This document shows, piece by piece, positions 7,035 to 14,878 of a DNA stretch of 64,000 nucleotides. How positions within the stretch are numbered: the stretch's first letter is position 1; each line of letters opens with the position of its first letter. The notes under the pieces were generated by a model. The model was not told the origin of the DNA, searched no databases, and worked only from the letters and a program-made list of their open reading frames with translations. Both the position numbers and the translations under genes were made by a program. The stretch is from Pseudobacteroides sp. (GTDB taxonomy: Bacteria; Bacillota; Clostridia; Acetivibrionales; DSM-2933), in NCBI RefSeq assembly GCF_036567765.1, contig NZ_DATCTU010000007.1, positions 124,001-188,000 of the forward strand, given 5' to 3'.

Positions 7035-8443
7035 CAAAGAGGATTGTTATAAACCCGGTTACTCGAATCAGCGGGTTCATGGAGATCGATGCAACAATTG
7101 AAAATAATACAGTAGTGGATGTTAAAACAGAGGGACTGCTTTTCCGTGGGTTTGAAAAAATGCTTGTAGGAAGAAATCCTTTTGATGCTGTATATTTTAC
7201 GCAGCGCATCTGCGGCATATGCTCTACAGCCCACTCCATGGCATCAACCCTTGCGCTTGAAGCAGCGATGTGTGTAATTCCAACCGAGCAAGGAAGGTAT
7301 CTGCGTGATATCCTTCATGGGTGTGAGTTTCTACAAAATCATATCAGACATTTTTATCAGTACACCATCCCTGATTTCGTTAGGCTGCCAGACAAGTACC
7401 CGCTATACGTGACGGATCATAATGATTTCAGACTTCCTAAACACAAAAATGACGAGATAGCTTCACACTATTTCGAGTCCCTGGATATAAGCAGAAATGC
7501 TCATGAAATGCTGGCAGTACTCGGCGGGAAGGCACCACATAATCATGGGATTTTTGTGGGTGGAATTACTACTCAGGCAACGACTGACAGAATTATCAAA
7601 ATCAAATCCATATTACATAGCATACAGCAATTTATAGTCAGTAGAATGATACCGGATGCTTACACCATTGCTCAATATTACAGTGACTACTACAAGATGG
7701 GCGGAGGCTATGGAAACCTTCTGAGCTATGGCTGTTTTAACGGATATAAGGAGCTTGGGACTCTTTATGTTAATCCCTTGGTCTACTCACAGGGAAAGGT
7801 GAATGTGTTTAATCCTTGTGAAATAACTGAGGAGATTGATTACTCATGGTACCAAGATAAGATGGATGAGTATAAGCCTATGGATACAGTGCCGGAAGCA
7901 GATATGAGCAAAAGGCAGGCGTATTCCTGGGTAAAGGCTCCCCGGTATAATGGGTTGCCCTATGAAGTAGGACCACTGGCAAGACAATGGCTCTCCGGTG
8001 AATATAGAAATGGAATATCAACAATGGATAGAACTATTGCGAGGGTTCTGGAAGCAAAGAAAATCGCTGAAATCATCAGCATACTTATAGAAAACTTAAT
8101 TCCTGGAGTATCTGTACAGAAGGAATATGCTATTCCAACTTCCTCCTCAGGGGCAGGTCTTATAGACACAACAAGGGGAGCTCTTGGACATTGGCTTAAA
8201 ATTGATAAAGAAAAGCTTTCTTTTTATCAGATAATAACCCCTTCTGCATGGAACCTTTCCACAAGGGGGAATAACAATTTAAGAGGAACCGCTGAACAAG
8301 CATTAGTGGGTACTGTAATACAGAGAATTGACAACCCGGTTGAACTGGGGAGGATCATCCGTTCCTTTGATCCTTGCGTATCCTGTGCAACCCATGTGTA
8401 TTCAAAGGGGGAGTGTATTAAAAGCATACAGGTGATACCATGA
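7031..8443 (+). CDS. [NiFe] hydrogenase large (catalytic) subunit
   Basis: 470 residues. The Ni-Fe ligands are C61 and C64 in RICGICSTAH and C449 and C452 in DPCVSCATH. The last 15 residues after H455 (starting VYSKGE) are the tail removed by the maturation protease, which is the next gene. The N-terminal motif that usually reads RIEGH is RISGF here, so the conserved Glu that relays protons near the active site is Ser (S14). Function: H2 oxidation or evolution, partner unknown. Begins in ATGA overlap with the small subunit and ends in overlap with the protease gene: one tight operon. Confidence 0.95.
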   Translation: MTKRIVINPVTRISGFMEIDATIENNTVVDVKTEGLLFRGFEKMLVGRNPFDAVYFTQRICGICSTAHSMASTLALEAAMCVIPTEQGRYLRDILHGCEFLQNHIRHFYQYTIPDFVRLPDKYPLYVTDHNDFRLPKHKNDEIASHYFESLDISRNAHEMLAVLGGKAPHNHGIFVGGITTQATTDRIIKIKSILHSIQQFIVSRMIPDAYTIAQYYSDYYKMGGGYGNLLSYGCFNGYKELGTLYVNPLVYSQGKVNVFNPCEITEEIDYSWYQDKMDEYKPMDTVPEADMSKRQAYSWVKAPRYNGLPYEVGPLARQWLSGEYRNGISTMDRTIARVLEAKKIAEIISILIENLIPGVSVQKEYAIPTSSSGAGLIDTTRGALGHWLKIDKEKLSFYQIITPSAWNLSTRGNNNLRGTAEQALVGTVIQRIDNPVELGRIIRSFDPCVSCATHVYSKGECIKSIQVIP

Positions 8444-8889
8444 AAGAAGTGATTGTCCTTGGAATCGGAAACCGGTTAATGCTGGATGACGGGATTGGTG
8501 TGTATGTAGTAGAAGAGTTGGAAAAGAGAAACACAAATCCCGATATCCGCTATGTCATTGGAGAAACTGATACTTATTTTTGTTTGAATCAAATCGAAAA
8601 TGCATCCTATATAATTATTGTGGATGCAGCTTGTTTTAGTAAAGGGCCCGGAGAAATAAGTATCATTCCTCTTGAGCAAGTCTTTAAAAATCCCATACAA
8701 CCAATGTCAATTCATGACTCACATTTACTCAGCGAAATTGAAATTACAGGTAAAAGCATTGAAGGTCTGTTTATTGGCCTTGAACCATATGAGATTAAGT
8801 ATTCCTTTGGTTTGTCAGCAATTCTTCAGGAACAGTATTTTAAAATTGTTGAGGAAATAGAAAACATAATTAATTCCCATATTCTATAA
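8440..8889 (+). CDS. Hydrogenase maturation protease (HyaD/HupD family)
   Basis: 149 residues, usual length. Starts MKEVIVLGIGNRLMLDDGIG, the family's GxGNxLxxDDGxG signature; nickel-sensing residues correspond to D16, D62 (IVDAA) and a His in IHDSHLL (H92 or H95). These endopeptidases bind the nickel of the immature large subunit and clip its C-terminal tail. Overlaps the large subunit gene by 4 bases, which fits a dedicated protease for this enzyme. No hypA-F genes are in the window, so the remaining maturation factors must be elsewhere. Confidence 0.93.
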   Translation: MKEVIVLGIGNRLMLDDGIGVYVVEELEKRNTNPDIRYVIGETDTYFCLNQIENASYIIIVDAACFSKGPGEISIIPLEQVFKNPIQPMSIHDSHLLSEIEITGKSIEGLFIGLEPYEIKYSFGLSAILQEQYFKIVEEIENIINSHIL

Positions 8890-8976
8890 GGACGCATTTA
8901 TAATCCTGACGCAAGAACCTTTTTAATCTTCTCTGCATAAAATATTATGTAAAGTTATAACGAGGAGGATTCTTTT

Positions 8977-9552
8977 ATGCAGAGTTATAGCAGTATGCCC
9001 TATATGCCGCCTTGCATGATGCAAAATCAATATCAGATGCCGCAAACTGCACCGGAAATGATGATGCCTGTACAATATCAGATGCCGAATAATCCCCAGA
9101 CTATGGCTGGATTAGAAGAATACACTTATCCCCAAAATGTTCCTGGTGCTTTAAAGCTAATCCAGGAAGCTGTTGCCGGGGAAGCGGAAGATAGAATGTT
9201 TTATCAATACCTGATTGATAATGCACCTTCTGAAGAAGACAAAGAAATAATCATGGGGATTCGTGATGATGAAATCCGTCATTTCAGCCTATTCAGACAG
9301 GTTTATTTTCAATTGACAGGACGGATGCTGCCGCCACCACAGGATGTAACCTTTGAGAAGCCTGCATCCTACTGTGAAGGAGTAAAAAGAGCTCTTAAAG
9401 GAGAACAAAACGCTGTGAGAAAATACAGAAAGATACTCTATGCGTTGCAGGATAGGGTTCAAATCAATATCCTAACGGGGATTATTACTGATGAGATAAG
9501 GCATGGAATCTTATACAGTTATTTGTATTCAAAAAACGGATGCAGGGTGTAG
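8977..9552 (+). CDS. Ferritin-like protein with Met/Gln/Pro-rich N-terminus
   Basis: 191 residues after an AGGAGG site. Residues 1-45 are low complexity, rich in Met, Gln, Pro and Tyr with a repeated QYQMP element. The rest is a four-helix ferritin/rubrerythrin-like domain: EAVAGEAEDRMFYQYL, GIRDDEIRHFSLF, LKGEQNAVRKYRK and ITDEIRHGILY, giving E...(D)E-x-x-H pairs in both halves for a di-iron centre. There is no rubredoxin CxxC part, so it is not a classical rubrerythrin. Likely iron/oxygen or peroxide handling. The N-terminal composition resembles spore-coat or surface-associated proteins, but this is only compositional. Confidence 0.75.
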   Translation: MQSYSSMPYMPPCMMQNQYQMPQTAPEMMMPVQYQMPNNPQTMAGLEEYTYPQNVPGALKLIQEAVAGEAEDRMFYQYLIDNAPSEEDKEIIMGIRDDEIRHFSLFRQVYFQLTGRMLPPPQDVTFEKPASYCEGVKRALKGEQNAVRKYRKILYALQDRVQINILTGIITDEIRHGILYSYLYSKNGCRV

Positions 9553-9722
9553 TGCTTCTGTACACATATTTATAAGCTGCTGGTGGAAGTTAAAGCATTT
9601 CACATAGTGGCTTATTTACATATATTGATTGTGAATTTTCATGTCAGCCTGAGTATATTATGGTACAATTATTTTTATTGGACTTTTGATACTTTCAATA
9701 TTTTTTGAGACAGGATAATTAT

Positions 9723-10328
9723 ATGGATAAAAAAACAGAACAATCAATGATTAACTATAATAAAATAGCTGCAGAATATGATAATACCTTTGATGGTAGA
9801 TTTACCAAAGGATTCAAAGAGGAAATAGCCAATGTGATTCACCTTAACAACTCTTTCAAAGTTCTTGATGTTGCATGTGGTAATGGCAACATGCTGAAAA
9901 TGCTTTCAGGGAAAAATAGAATTCAAGCCTATGGAGTGGATATTTCCGAAAACATGATTAAGGAAGCTAAGTGTAGATATCCAGAAATGCAGTTTGTCTC
10001 GTCAAACAGTTCAAAATTGCCCTTTGAAGATTCTTTCTTTGATGTAATAACGGTTTGTGCAGCATTTCATCATTTTACAGAGCCACAAAGGTTTGCATCT
10101 GAGGCGAAAAGGGTTCTAAAGCCAGGTGGGTACATCTATTTGGCTGATATACATATGCCTCCTATTGCAAGACAATTAGCAAATCTTGTTCTTCCGCATT
10201 TGAAAATGGGCGATGTAAAAGTATATGGAAAGAATGAACTTATGGCGTTCTTTCAAGAACAAGGGTTTGTCAATCTGAAAGTTAAGAAATTTGGTATGTT
10301 TGGGCAAGTGCTTATAGGCATGAGATAG
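9723..10328 (+). CDS. Class I SAM-dependent methyltransferase
   Basis: 201 residues from ATG 9723; an in-frame TTG at 9705 is possible, and the ribosome site is weak for both. Motif I VLDVACGNGNMLKML, acidic loop GVDISENMIKEAK, motif IV DVITVCAAFHHFTEP and the post-motif RVLKPGGYIYLADIH are typical of the UbiE/Methyltransf_11 group. Substrate not evident. It stands alone between the ferritin-like gene and the nickel/cobalt transporter operon. Confidence 0.85.
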   Translation: MDKKTEQSMINYNKIAAEYDNTFDGRFTKGFKEEIANVIHLNNSFKVLDVACGNGNMLKMLSGKNRIQAYGVDISENMIKEAKCRYPEMQFVSSNSSKLPFEDSFFDVITVCAAFHHFTEPQRFASEAKRVLKPGGYIYLADIHMPPIARQLANLVLPHLKMGDVKVYGKNELMAFFQEQGFVNLKVKKFGMFGQVLIGMR

Positions 10329-10367
10329 ATAAGTGTTTTTTGGGGATTTTGGAACTTTAAAAAACTT

Positions 10368-10397
10368 TTGACAAAGATTGAAATTTTGTGATATATT
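10368..10397 (+). promoter_or_regulatory. Promoter of nickel/cobalt transporter operon
   Basis: TTGACA at 10368-10373 and TATATT at 10392-10397, 18 bases apart. It would start a leader of about 125 bases before cbiM, which contains the terminator hairpin described next. Confidence 0.6.
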
Positions 10398-10463
10398 TAT
10401 TTAAGAATTGAGACCAAGAAGGTTTCAGCAGTATTGATTGATTCAAAACAAATATAAAAGCAG

Positions 10464-10514
10464 ACCCATGAAGGGGCTAAGATTTATTACACCCTTCATG
10501 GGTATTTTATTTTG
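10464..10514 (+). terminator. Attenuator hairpin upstream of cbiM
   Basis: A perfect 12-bp stem, ACCCATGAAGGG (10464-10475) with CCCTTCATGGGT (10492-10503), is followed by a T-rich run and ends just before the ribosome site of cbiM. A strong intrinsic terminator directly before a start codon indicates regulated read-through. The leader upstream also has a small stem GAGACC/GGTTTC. I could not match it to a known riboswitch class. Confidence 0.7.
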
Positions 10515-10530
10515 TAAAGGAGTCGATAGT

Positions 10531-11583
10531 ATGCATATGGCTGATGCCTTGATTTCACCAGTAGTGGGTGGAACCATGCTTGCTGTTACTGTTGGAGTTG
10601 CAGCATATTCAATCAAAAAAATTCAAAACGATCTTGATGAAAAGAAAATCCCACTCATGGGAGTTATGGGAGCATTTGTATTCGCAGCTCAAATGATTAA
10701 CTTTTCAATACCCGGAACAGGGTCAAGCGGACATCTCGGAGGAGGTATGTTGCTTGCAATATTGTTAGGACCCTATGCTGGTTTTCTAACAATGGCTTCA
10801 ATTCTACTTATTCAGGCATTATTCTTTGGTGACGGTGGATTGCTTGCATATGGGTGCAATGTATTTAACCTTGGATTTTATACCTGCTTCATTGCCTATC
10901 CTTATATTTACAAGTGGTTTACACGAAAAGGTGTGAATTCAAAAAGGATTTTTGGGGCATCAATGACTTCTGCACTGATTGGTCTCCAAATGGGAGCCTT
11001 TAGCGTTGTACTTGAAACGCTATTTTCAGGAAAGACTGAATTGCCTTTTGGAACATTTGTCCTTTTAATGCAACCAATACACCTTGGGATAGGTGTTGTT
11101 GAAGGTCTTGTAACATCAGCGATTGTTACTTTTGTCTGGAGGGCAAGACCTGAAATCATTGAAAAAGCGGCTATTGGAGAAGCTCTTGGAAACATATCTA
11201 TAAAGAAAGTTTTGACGGGACTGTTGATTGCAGTAGTTGTGGTTGGTGGTGCCCTTTCATGGTTTGCTTCTTCAAACCCTGATGGACTTGAATGGTCTAT
11301 GTTTAAAACCGCAGGGAAAACTGAACTTGAAGCACAAGATGGAATACATAAAACATTGTCTGAAGTACAAAGCAAAACAGCATTTTTACCTAATTACAGC
11401 TTTAAAACAAATGAAGGTGAAAATAGTGAAAATCAAGCGACAGAAGAAAATGCATGGCCTTCAGTTAATGCAGGCACAAGTGTTTCCGGCATAGTGGGTG
11501 GAACAATGACACTTGCATTGGCAGCATTAATGGGGCTAATTATTAGCATGACCAAAAGGAAGAAAAGAAAAGTTACCGCATGA
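10531..11583 (+). CDS. cbiM: ECF nickel/cobalt transporter component CbiM fused to PDGLE (CbiN-like) domain
   Basis: 351 residues from ATG 10531 (AAAGGAG upstream). Starts MHMADALISPVVGG, the CbiM/NikM N-terminus in which the Met-His-Met ATCUN-like end coordinates the metal ion. About seven membrane helices follow, then a linker and a C-terminal domain with SSNPDGLEW, the PDGLE/CbiN signature, and a last helix. It is the substrate-binding part of an energy-coupling-factor importer. With a [NiFe] hydrogenase upstream and CooT downstream, nickel is the likely substrate; cobalt cannot be excluded. Confidence 0.92.
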   Translation: MHMADALISPVVGGTMLAVTVGVAAYSIKKIQNDLDEKKIPLMGVMGAFVFAAQMINFSIPGTGSSGHLGGGMLLAILLGPYAGFLTMASILLIQALFFGDGGLLAYGCNVFNLGFYTCFIAYPYIYKWFTRKGVNSKRIFGASMTSALIGLQMGAFSVVLETLFSGKTELPFGTFVLLMQPIHLGIGVVEGLVTSAIVTFVWRARPEIIEKAAIGEALGNISIKKVLTGLLIAVVVVGGALSWFASSNPDGLEWSMFKTAGKTELEAQDGIHKTLSEVQSKTAFLPNYSFKTNEGENSENQATEENAWPSVNAGTSVSGIVGGTMTLALAALMGLIISMTKRKKRKVTA

Positions 11584-11591
11584 TTAAAGCT

Positions 11592-11659
11592 GGGCTGGTC
11601 GCAAGCAAGTATGCTTGCTGCTCGCCCATGCATCCTGGGCGGGGCATAAAACCCTGCCC
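11592..11659 (+). promoter_or_regulatory. Two hairpins between cbiM and cbiQ
   Basis: Hairpin A: GCAAGCA (11601-11607) with TGCTTGC (11612-11618), extended by an outer GGGC/GCCC pair. Hairpin B: GGGCGGGG (11637-11644) with CCCTGCCC (11652-11659), followed by TTAAATTTT. B resembles a weak terminator and could lower expression of cbiQ/cbiO relative to cbiM, or protect the upstream mRNA. Confidence 0.45.
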
Positions 11660-11687
11660 TTAAATTTTGTATAGGATTTGGTTTTAT

Positions 11688-12497
11688 ATGTCTAAGATGA
11701 TAAGTTCATTATATAATATGAGGCTTCTGGATGATTTGGCGCAGAAGGAATCTTCCATACATAGAGTGCATCCACTTGTTAAGCTTGTAACCACAATAGT
11801 TTATTTGGTTATGGTTGTTTCATTTGGAAGGTATGAAATTGGAAGCCTTTTGCCTTATGTTTTTTATCCGGTACTAATTTTTACATTTGCGGAATTACCT
11901 GTAGCTCCAATTCTAAAAAGGGTTTTGCTTGTCGAGCCTTTTATTATTGGAATAGGTATCTTGAATCCGTTGTTTGATAATTATACTCTGTTGATTGGCG
12001 GAGTTGCCATATCACGAGGCTGGATTACATTCCTTTCAATTTTTATAAAATGTGGTTTGACGGTTGTAGTCAGCATACTGCTTGTTGCAACTACAGGAAT
12101 GGATAAACTGGCTACAGCATTAAGAATGCTCAAAATCCCTAAGATTTTTGTTTTACAACTACTATTAACCTATAGGTATATTTCTGTACTTATTGAAGAG
12201 GTTTTCAGAATGCAGCGGGCTTATACTATGAGGGCACCCGGACATAAAGGAGTTCATAGAAATGTTTGGGGTTCTTTTGCAGGGCAATTGATACTAAGAA
12301 CTTTTGAAAGAGCACAAAGAGTACATCAATCAATGAGTTTGAGAGGCTTTACAGGCGAATACAACACTGGAAATGTTTCAAGGGTTGGCTTGAAAGATTT
12401 TGCTTATCTGACAGGATGGAGTTTATTTTTTATTATAGCGAGAATTTACAATATACCTATGTTGATAGGTTCGTTGTTTACAGGAGTGATTAAATAG
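11688..12497 (+). CDS. cbiQ: ECF transporter transmembrane protein CbiQ
   Basis: 269 residues from ATG 11688 (AGGA upstream); an in-frame TTG 21 bases earlier is less likely. Membrane protein with the CbiQ/EcfT pattern: HPLVKLVTTIVYLV near the start, then several helices, and the coupling region RMQRAYTMRAPG with RVHQSMSLRGFTGEY, the two Arg-containing coupling helices that contact the ATPases. Its stop is directly followed by the cbiO start. Confidence 0.92.
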   Translation: MSKMISSLYNMRLLDDLAQKESSIHRVHPLVKLVTTIVYLVMVVSFGRYEIGSLLPYVFYPVLIFTFAELPVAPILKRVLLVEPFIIGIGILNPLFDNYTLLIGGVAISRGWITFLSIFIKCGLTVVVSILLVATTGMDKLATALRMLKIPKIFVLQLLLTYRYISVLIEEVFRMQRAYTMRAPGHKGVHRNVWGSFAGQLILRTFERAQRVHQSMSLRGFTGEYNTGNVSRVGLKDFAYLTGWSLFFIIARIYNIPMLIGSLFTGVIK

Positions 12498-13256
12498 ATG
12501 AGTCATCATAAACTTGAGGTAAAAAACCTTTATTTTTCATATCCAGATGGACATGAAGCGGTCAAGAATATATCCTTTACAATTCATCATGGTGAATCTG
12601 TTGGTATTATTGGTGCCAATGGAGCTGGGAAGTCCACTCTGCTAATGTTACTGATGGGTGTCCTCTTTCCGGATAAAGGTGAAGTTCTTGTTGGAGATAT
12701 TCATGTGACTAAAAAGACATTGCCAATGATAAGGCAGCGGCTGGGAATGGTTTTCCAAGACCCCGATGATCAGTTGTTTATGACCTCTGTTTTTGATGAT
12801 GTAGCCTTTGGTCCACGAAATTACAAACTTGATGAATCGGAAGTGGAAAGCAGAGTACTAGAAGCTTTGGAGTTGGTGGGAATACCCCATTTAAAAAATC
12901 GTGCACCTTTTAAATTATCAGGCGGTGAAAAAAGGTCTGCAGCTATTGCTACTGTTTTATCAATGCAGTCTGATGTATTGATTATGGATGAGCCAACATC
13001 AGCTTTAGATCCGAAGTCAAGACGGAGAGTCATGGCTTTGTTGAAAAGCTTTGAACATACAAAAATCATAACCAGCCATGATTTAGACATGATGTTTGAG
13101 ACTTGTAAAAGAATTATTGTGATAAAAGAAGGCGAAGTTGTCGCAGATGGAGCAACAGTAGATGTTTTAACAAACGCCGAATTGCTGGACAACTGCGGAT
13201 TAGAAGTCCCTCTTTCTATTCAAAATTGTCCTGCTTGCGGGATTTCAAAGAAATGA
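12498..13256 (+). CDS. cbiO: ECF transporter ATP-binding protein CbiO
   Basis: 252 residues starting on the base after the cbiQ stop. ABC ATPase motifs: Walker A GANGAGKST (about 40-48), Q-loop VFQDPDDQLF, signature LSGGEKR, Walker B VLIMDEPTSALD and the switch His in TSHDLDM. Powers metal uptake through CbiQ/CbiM. The C-terminus ends in NCPACGISKK, a CxxC pair of possible metal relevance. Only one ATPase gene is present, consistent with a CbiO homodimer. Confidence 0.95.
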   Translation: MSHHKLEVKNLYFSYPDGHEAVKNISFTIHHGESVGIIGANGAGKSTLLMLLMGVLFPDKGEVLVGDIHVTKKTLPMIRQRLGMVFQDPDDQLFMTSVFDDVAFGPRNYKLDESEVESRVLEALELVGIPHLKNRAPFKLSGGEKRSAAIATVLSMQSDVLIMDEPTSALDPKSRRRVMALLKSFEHTKIITSHDLDMMFETCKRIIVIKEGEVVADGATVDVLTNAELLDNCGLEVPLSIQNCPACGISKK

Positions 13257-13293
13257 TTTGATTCCAATAATCCAATCATTTTGCTTGTTTTTT

Positions 13294-13302
13294 TGCTATA
13301 AT
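13294..13302 (+). promoter_or_regulatory. Extended -10 promoter for DUF3842-cooT
   Basis: TGCTATAAT (TGnTATAAT) about 35 bases before the DUF3842 start; no good -35 box at the right spacing. Lies in the 80-base gap after cbiO, so the pair downstream may be expressed independently. Confidence 0.45.
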
Positions 13303-13336
13303 ATAGTTGAAAGATTTATGATTGGAGTGAAACGAA

Positions 13337-13753
13337 TTGAGAATCGCAGTTATAGATGGTCAAGGTGGAGGTATTGGGAAGGCAATTGTTGAAAAACTAA
13401 GAGTTTGCTTTGGCGATGAAATAGAAATACTTGCTCTAGGAACTAATGCTCTTGCCACTGCCCTTATGCTAAAGTCTGGAGCTAATGAGGGAGCTTCTGG
13501 TGAAAATGCTATTGTTGTAAATGCTCCTAAAGTTGATTTGATTATTGGAAGTATCGGAATAATTTCTGCCAATTCAATGCTTGGAGAATTATCGCCTTTG
13601 ATGGCTAAGGCTGTTGCAGAAAGTTCGGCTAAAAAGGTTTTGATACCATTAAACAGATGTAATATTTTTGTGGCTGGAGTAAAAAGCGAGCCACTTCCCC
13701 ATTTTATAGAAGATGCTATTGAAATGATTAGGAGCTTTATGGGAGGTAATTAA
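13337..13753 (+). CDS. DUF3842 family protein
   Basis: 138 residues with a TTG start placed 8 bases after GGAGTG. The N-terminus MRIAVIDGQGGGIGKAIVEKL is a Rossmann-like nucleotide loop; LALGTNALATALMLKSGANEGASGENAIVVN follows, and the protein ends without a catalytic motif I can name. This matches a small conserved clostridial family (DUF3842) whose role is unknown. It is one base apart from cooT and follows a nickel transporter, which suggests a role around nickel enzymes. Confidence 0.8.
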   Translation: MRIAVIDGQGGGIGKAIVEKLRVCFGDEIEILALGTNALATALMLKSGANEGASGENAIVVNAPKVDLIIGSIGIISANSMLGELSPLMAKAVAESSAKKVLIPLNRCNIFVAGVKSEPLPHFIEDAIEMIRSFMGGN

Positions 13754-13754
13754 G

Positions 13755-13946
13755 ATGTGTGAAGCAAATGTTTATTTATTAGGTAAAGATGGAAACGAAA
13801 GACTAGTATTAGAATCAGTAGACAAAGTTGTTCCTTCGGGAGAAGAAGTTTTACTTGAGAATATTTTTAGTCAAAGAAAAACTGTGAAGGCAAGAATTAA
13901 AGAAATGGCATTAGTAGAGCACAGAATTGTACTAGAGGAAGAATGA
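13755..13946 (+). CDS. cooT: CooT family nickel-binding protein
   Basis: 63 residues beginning MCEANVYLLGKDG and ending HRIVLEEE, the pattern of the small CooT family. Cys2 is the conserved nickel ligand; the rest forms a small beta-barrel. In CO-oxidising bacteria CooT takes part in nickel insertion into CO dehydrogenase, but many clostridia carry it without cooF/S next to it. Here it lies next to a Ni/Co importer and near a [NiFe] hydrogenase, fitting a nickel-handling role. Confidence 0.88.
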   Translation: MCEANVYLLGKDGNERLVLESVDKVVPSGEEVLLENIFSQRKTVKARIKEMALVEHRIVLEEE

Positions 13947-13984
13947 AATTCAAAAGTTAAAGACATTTTAATGAATAACTGCCT

Positions 13985-14032
13985 AAATCCGCAGGTAATG
14001 GTGTGATTAACATCATCACCTGCGGATTTCTT
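13985..14032 (+). terminator. Intrinsic terminator after cooT
   Basis: AAATCCGCAGGT (13985-13996) pairs perfectly with ACCTGCGGATTT (14018-14029), followed by T-rich sequence. Separates the nickel genes from the ars operon. Confidence 0.85.
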
Positions 14033-14064
14033 GTTCTTTAGAATTTACAATTTTACAAATCACA

Positions 14065-14130
14065 TTGACAACTATCGATGTGAGTGATACTATTATTTTA
14101 TCATATCGAGAACATTCGATGTTATCGAAG
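14065..14130 (+). promoter_or_regulatory. ars promoter and ArsR operator region
   Basis: TTGACA (14065-14070), 17-base spacer, TACTAT (14088-14093). ATCGA-type elements occur within the spacer (TATCGAT) and again after the -10 region at 14104-14130, where ATCGAG, TTCGAT and ATCGAAG are spaced about 10 bases apart. These are likely binding sites for the ArsR encoded 27 bases downstream. Confidence 0.7.
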
Positions 14131-14156
14131 TATATAAATATAATGGAGGCGATTTT

Positions 14157-14483
14157 ATGAAGCACTCGCATGCTGAATATGTTCCTGCGTTTAAGGCATT
14201 ATCAGATGAGACCCGATTAAAGATTATTGATATGTTATCATGTGGAGAAATGTGTGCTTGTGACATTTTGGAAAAATTCAGCATATCCCAATCAACTCTT
14301 AGTTATCACATGAAAACCCTTGTAGATAGTGGACTTGTAAATGGAGTTCGCGATGGCGCTTGGATGAGATATACGCTTAACAAAGAGAATTCAGATGTAG
14401 TTCTCTCATTTTTAACTGAGATAACAAATGAAAAGGAAGATTGTATTTGCAAGAAAAATGGAAACAAAGATTGTAATATTTAA
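14157..14483 (+). CDS. arsR: ArsR family arsenic-responsive repressor
   Basis: 108 residues. Winged helix-turn-helix: FKALSDETRLKIIDML, recognition helix SQSTLSYHMKTLVDSGLV, wing DGAWMRYTL. C33 and C35 in MCACD match the ELCVCD arsenite site of ArsR; a Cys pair also lies near the C-terminus (CICKK). It represses the ars genes and releases DNA on binding As(III). First gene of the operon. Confidence 0.93.
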   Translation: MKHSHAEYVPAFKALSDETRLKIIDMLSCGEMCACDILEKFSISQSTLSYHMKTLVDSGLVNGVRDGAWMRYTLNKENSDVVLSFLTEITNEKEDCICKKNGNKDCNI

Positions 14484-14511
14484 TTATTTAATTTAAAGGA
14501 GAGATTTTATT

Positions 14512-14877
14512 ATGAAGAAAATTGAGATTTTTGACCCTGCAATGTGTTGTTCTACAGGAGTTTGCGGACCCTCTATTGACCCTGAACTTATGAGAATTGC
14601 GACAACTATTAATACACTTAAGGAAAAAGGAATTATCATCAAAAGACATGGTTTATCCAGTGAGCCTCAGGATTTTATTTCTAACAAAGTTATAAGTGAT
14701 ATTCTTCAAAAAGAGGGAGCGGACGTTTTACCTGTTACTATTGTAGATGGTGAAATTGCTAAAACGAAAGATTATCCTACTAATGAGGAACTTACAAAAT
14801 GGTTGGAAGTAGAAATAAACACAGAGAAACCTAAGAAAAGTGGAGGCTGCTGTTGCGGACCTAAGGGGTGTTGTTAG
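14512..14877 (+). CDS. arsD: ArsD arsenic metallochaperone
   Basis: 121 residues. C12, C13 and C18 in MCCSTGVCGPS are the As(III)-transfer cysteines of ArsD; the C-terminal tail GGCCCGPKGCC carries further vicinal Cys pairs. ArsD hands arsenite to the ArsA ATPase, encoded next, and weakly represses the operon in some species. Good AAAGGAG site upstream. Confidence 0.95.
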   Translation: MKKIEIFDPAMCCSTGVCGPSIDPELMRIATTINTLKEKGIIIKRHGLSSEPQDFISNKVISDILQKEGADVLPVTIVDGEIAKTKDYPTNEELTKWLEVEINTEKPKKSGGCCCGPKGCC

Positions 14878-14878
14878 G

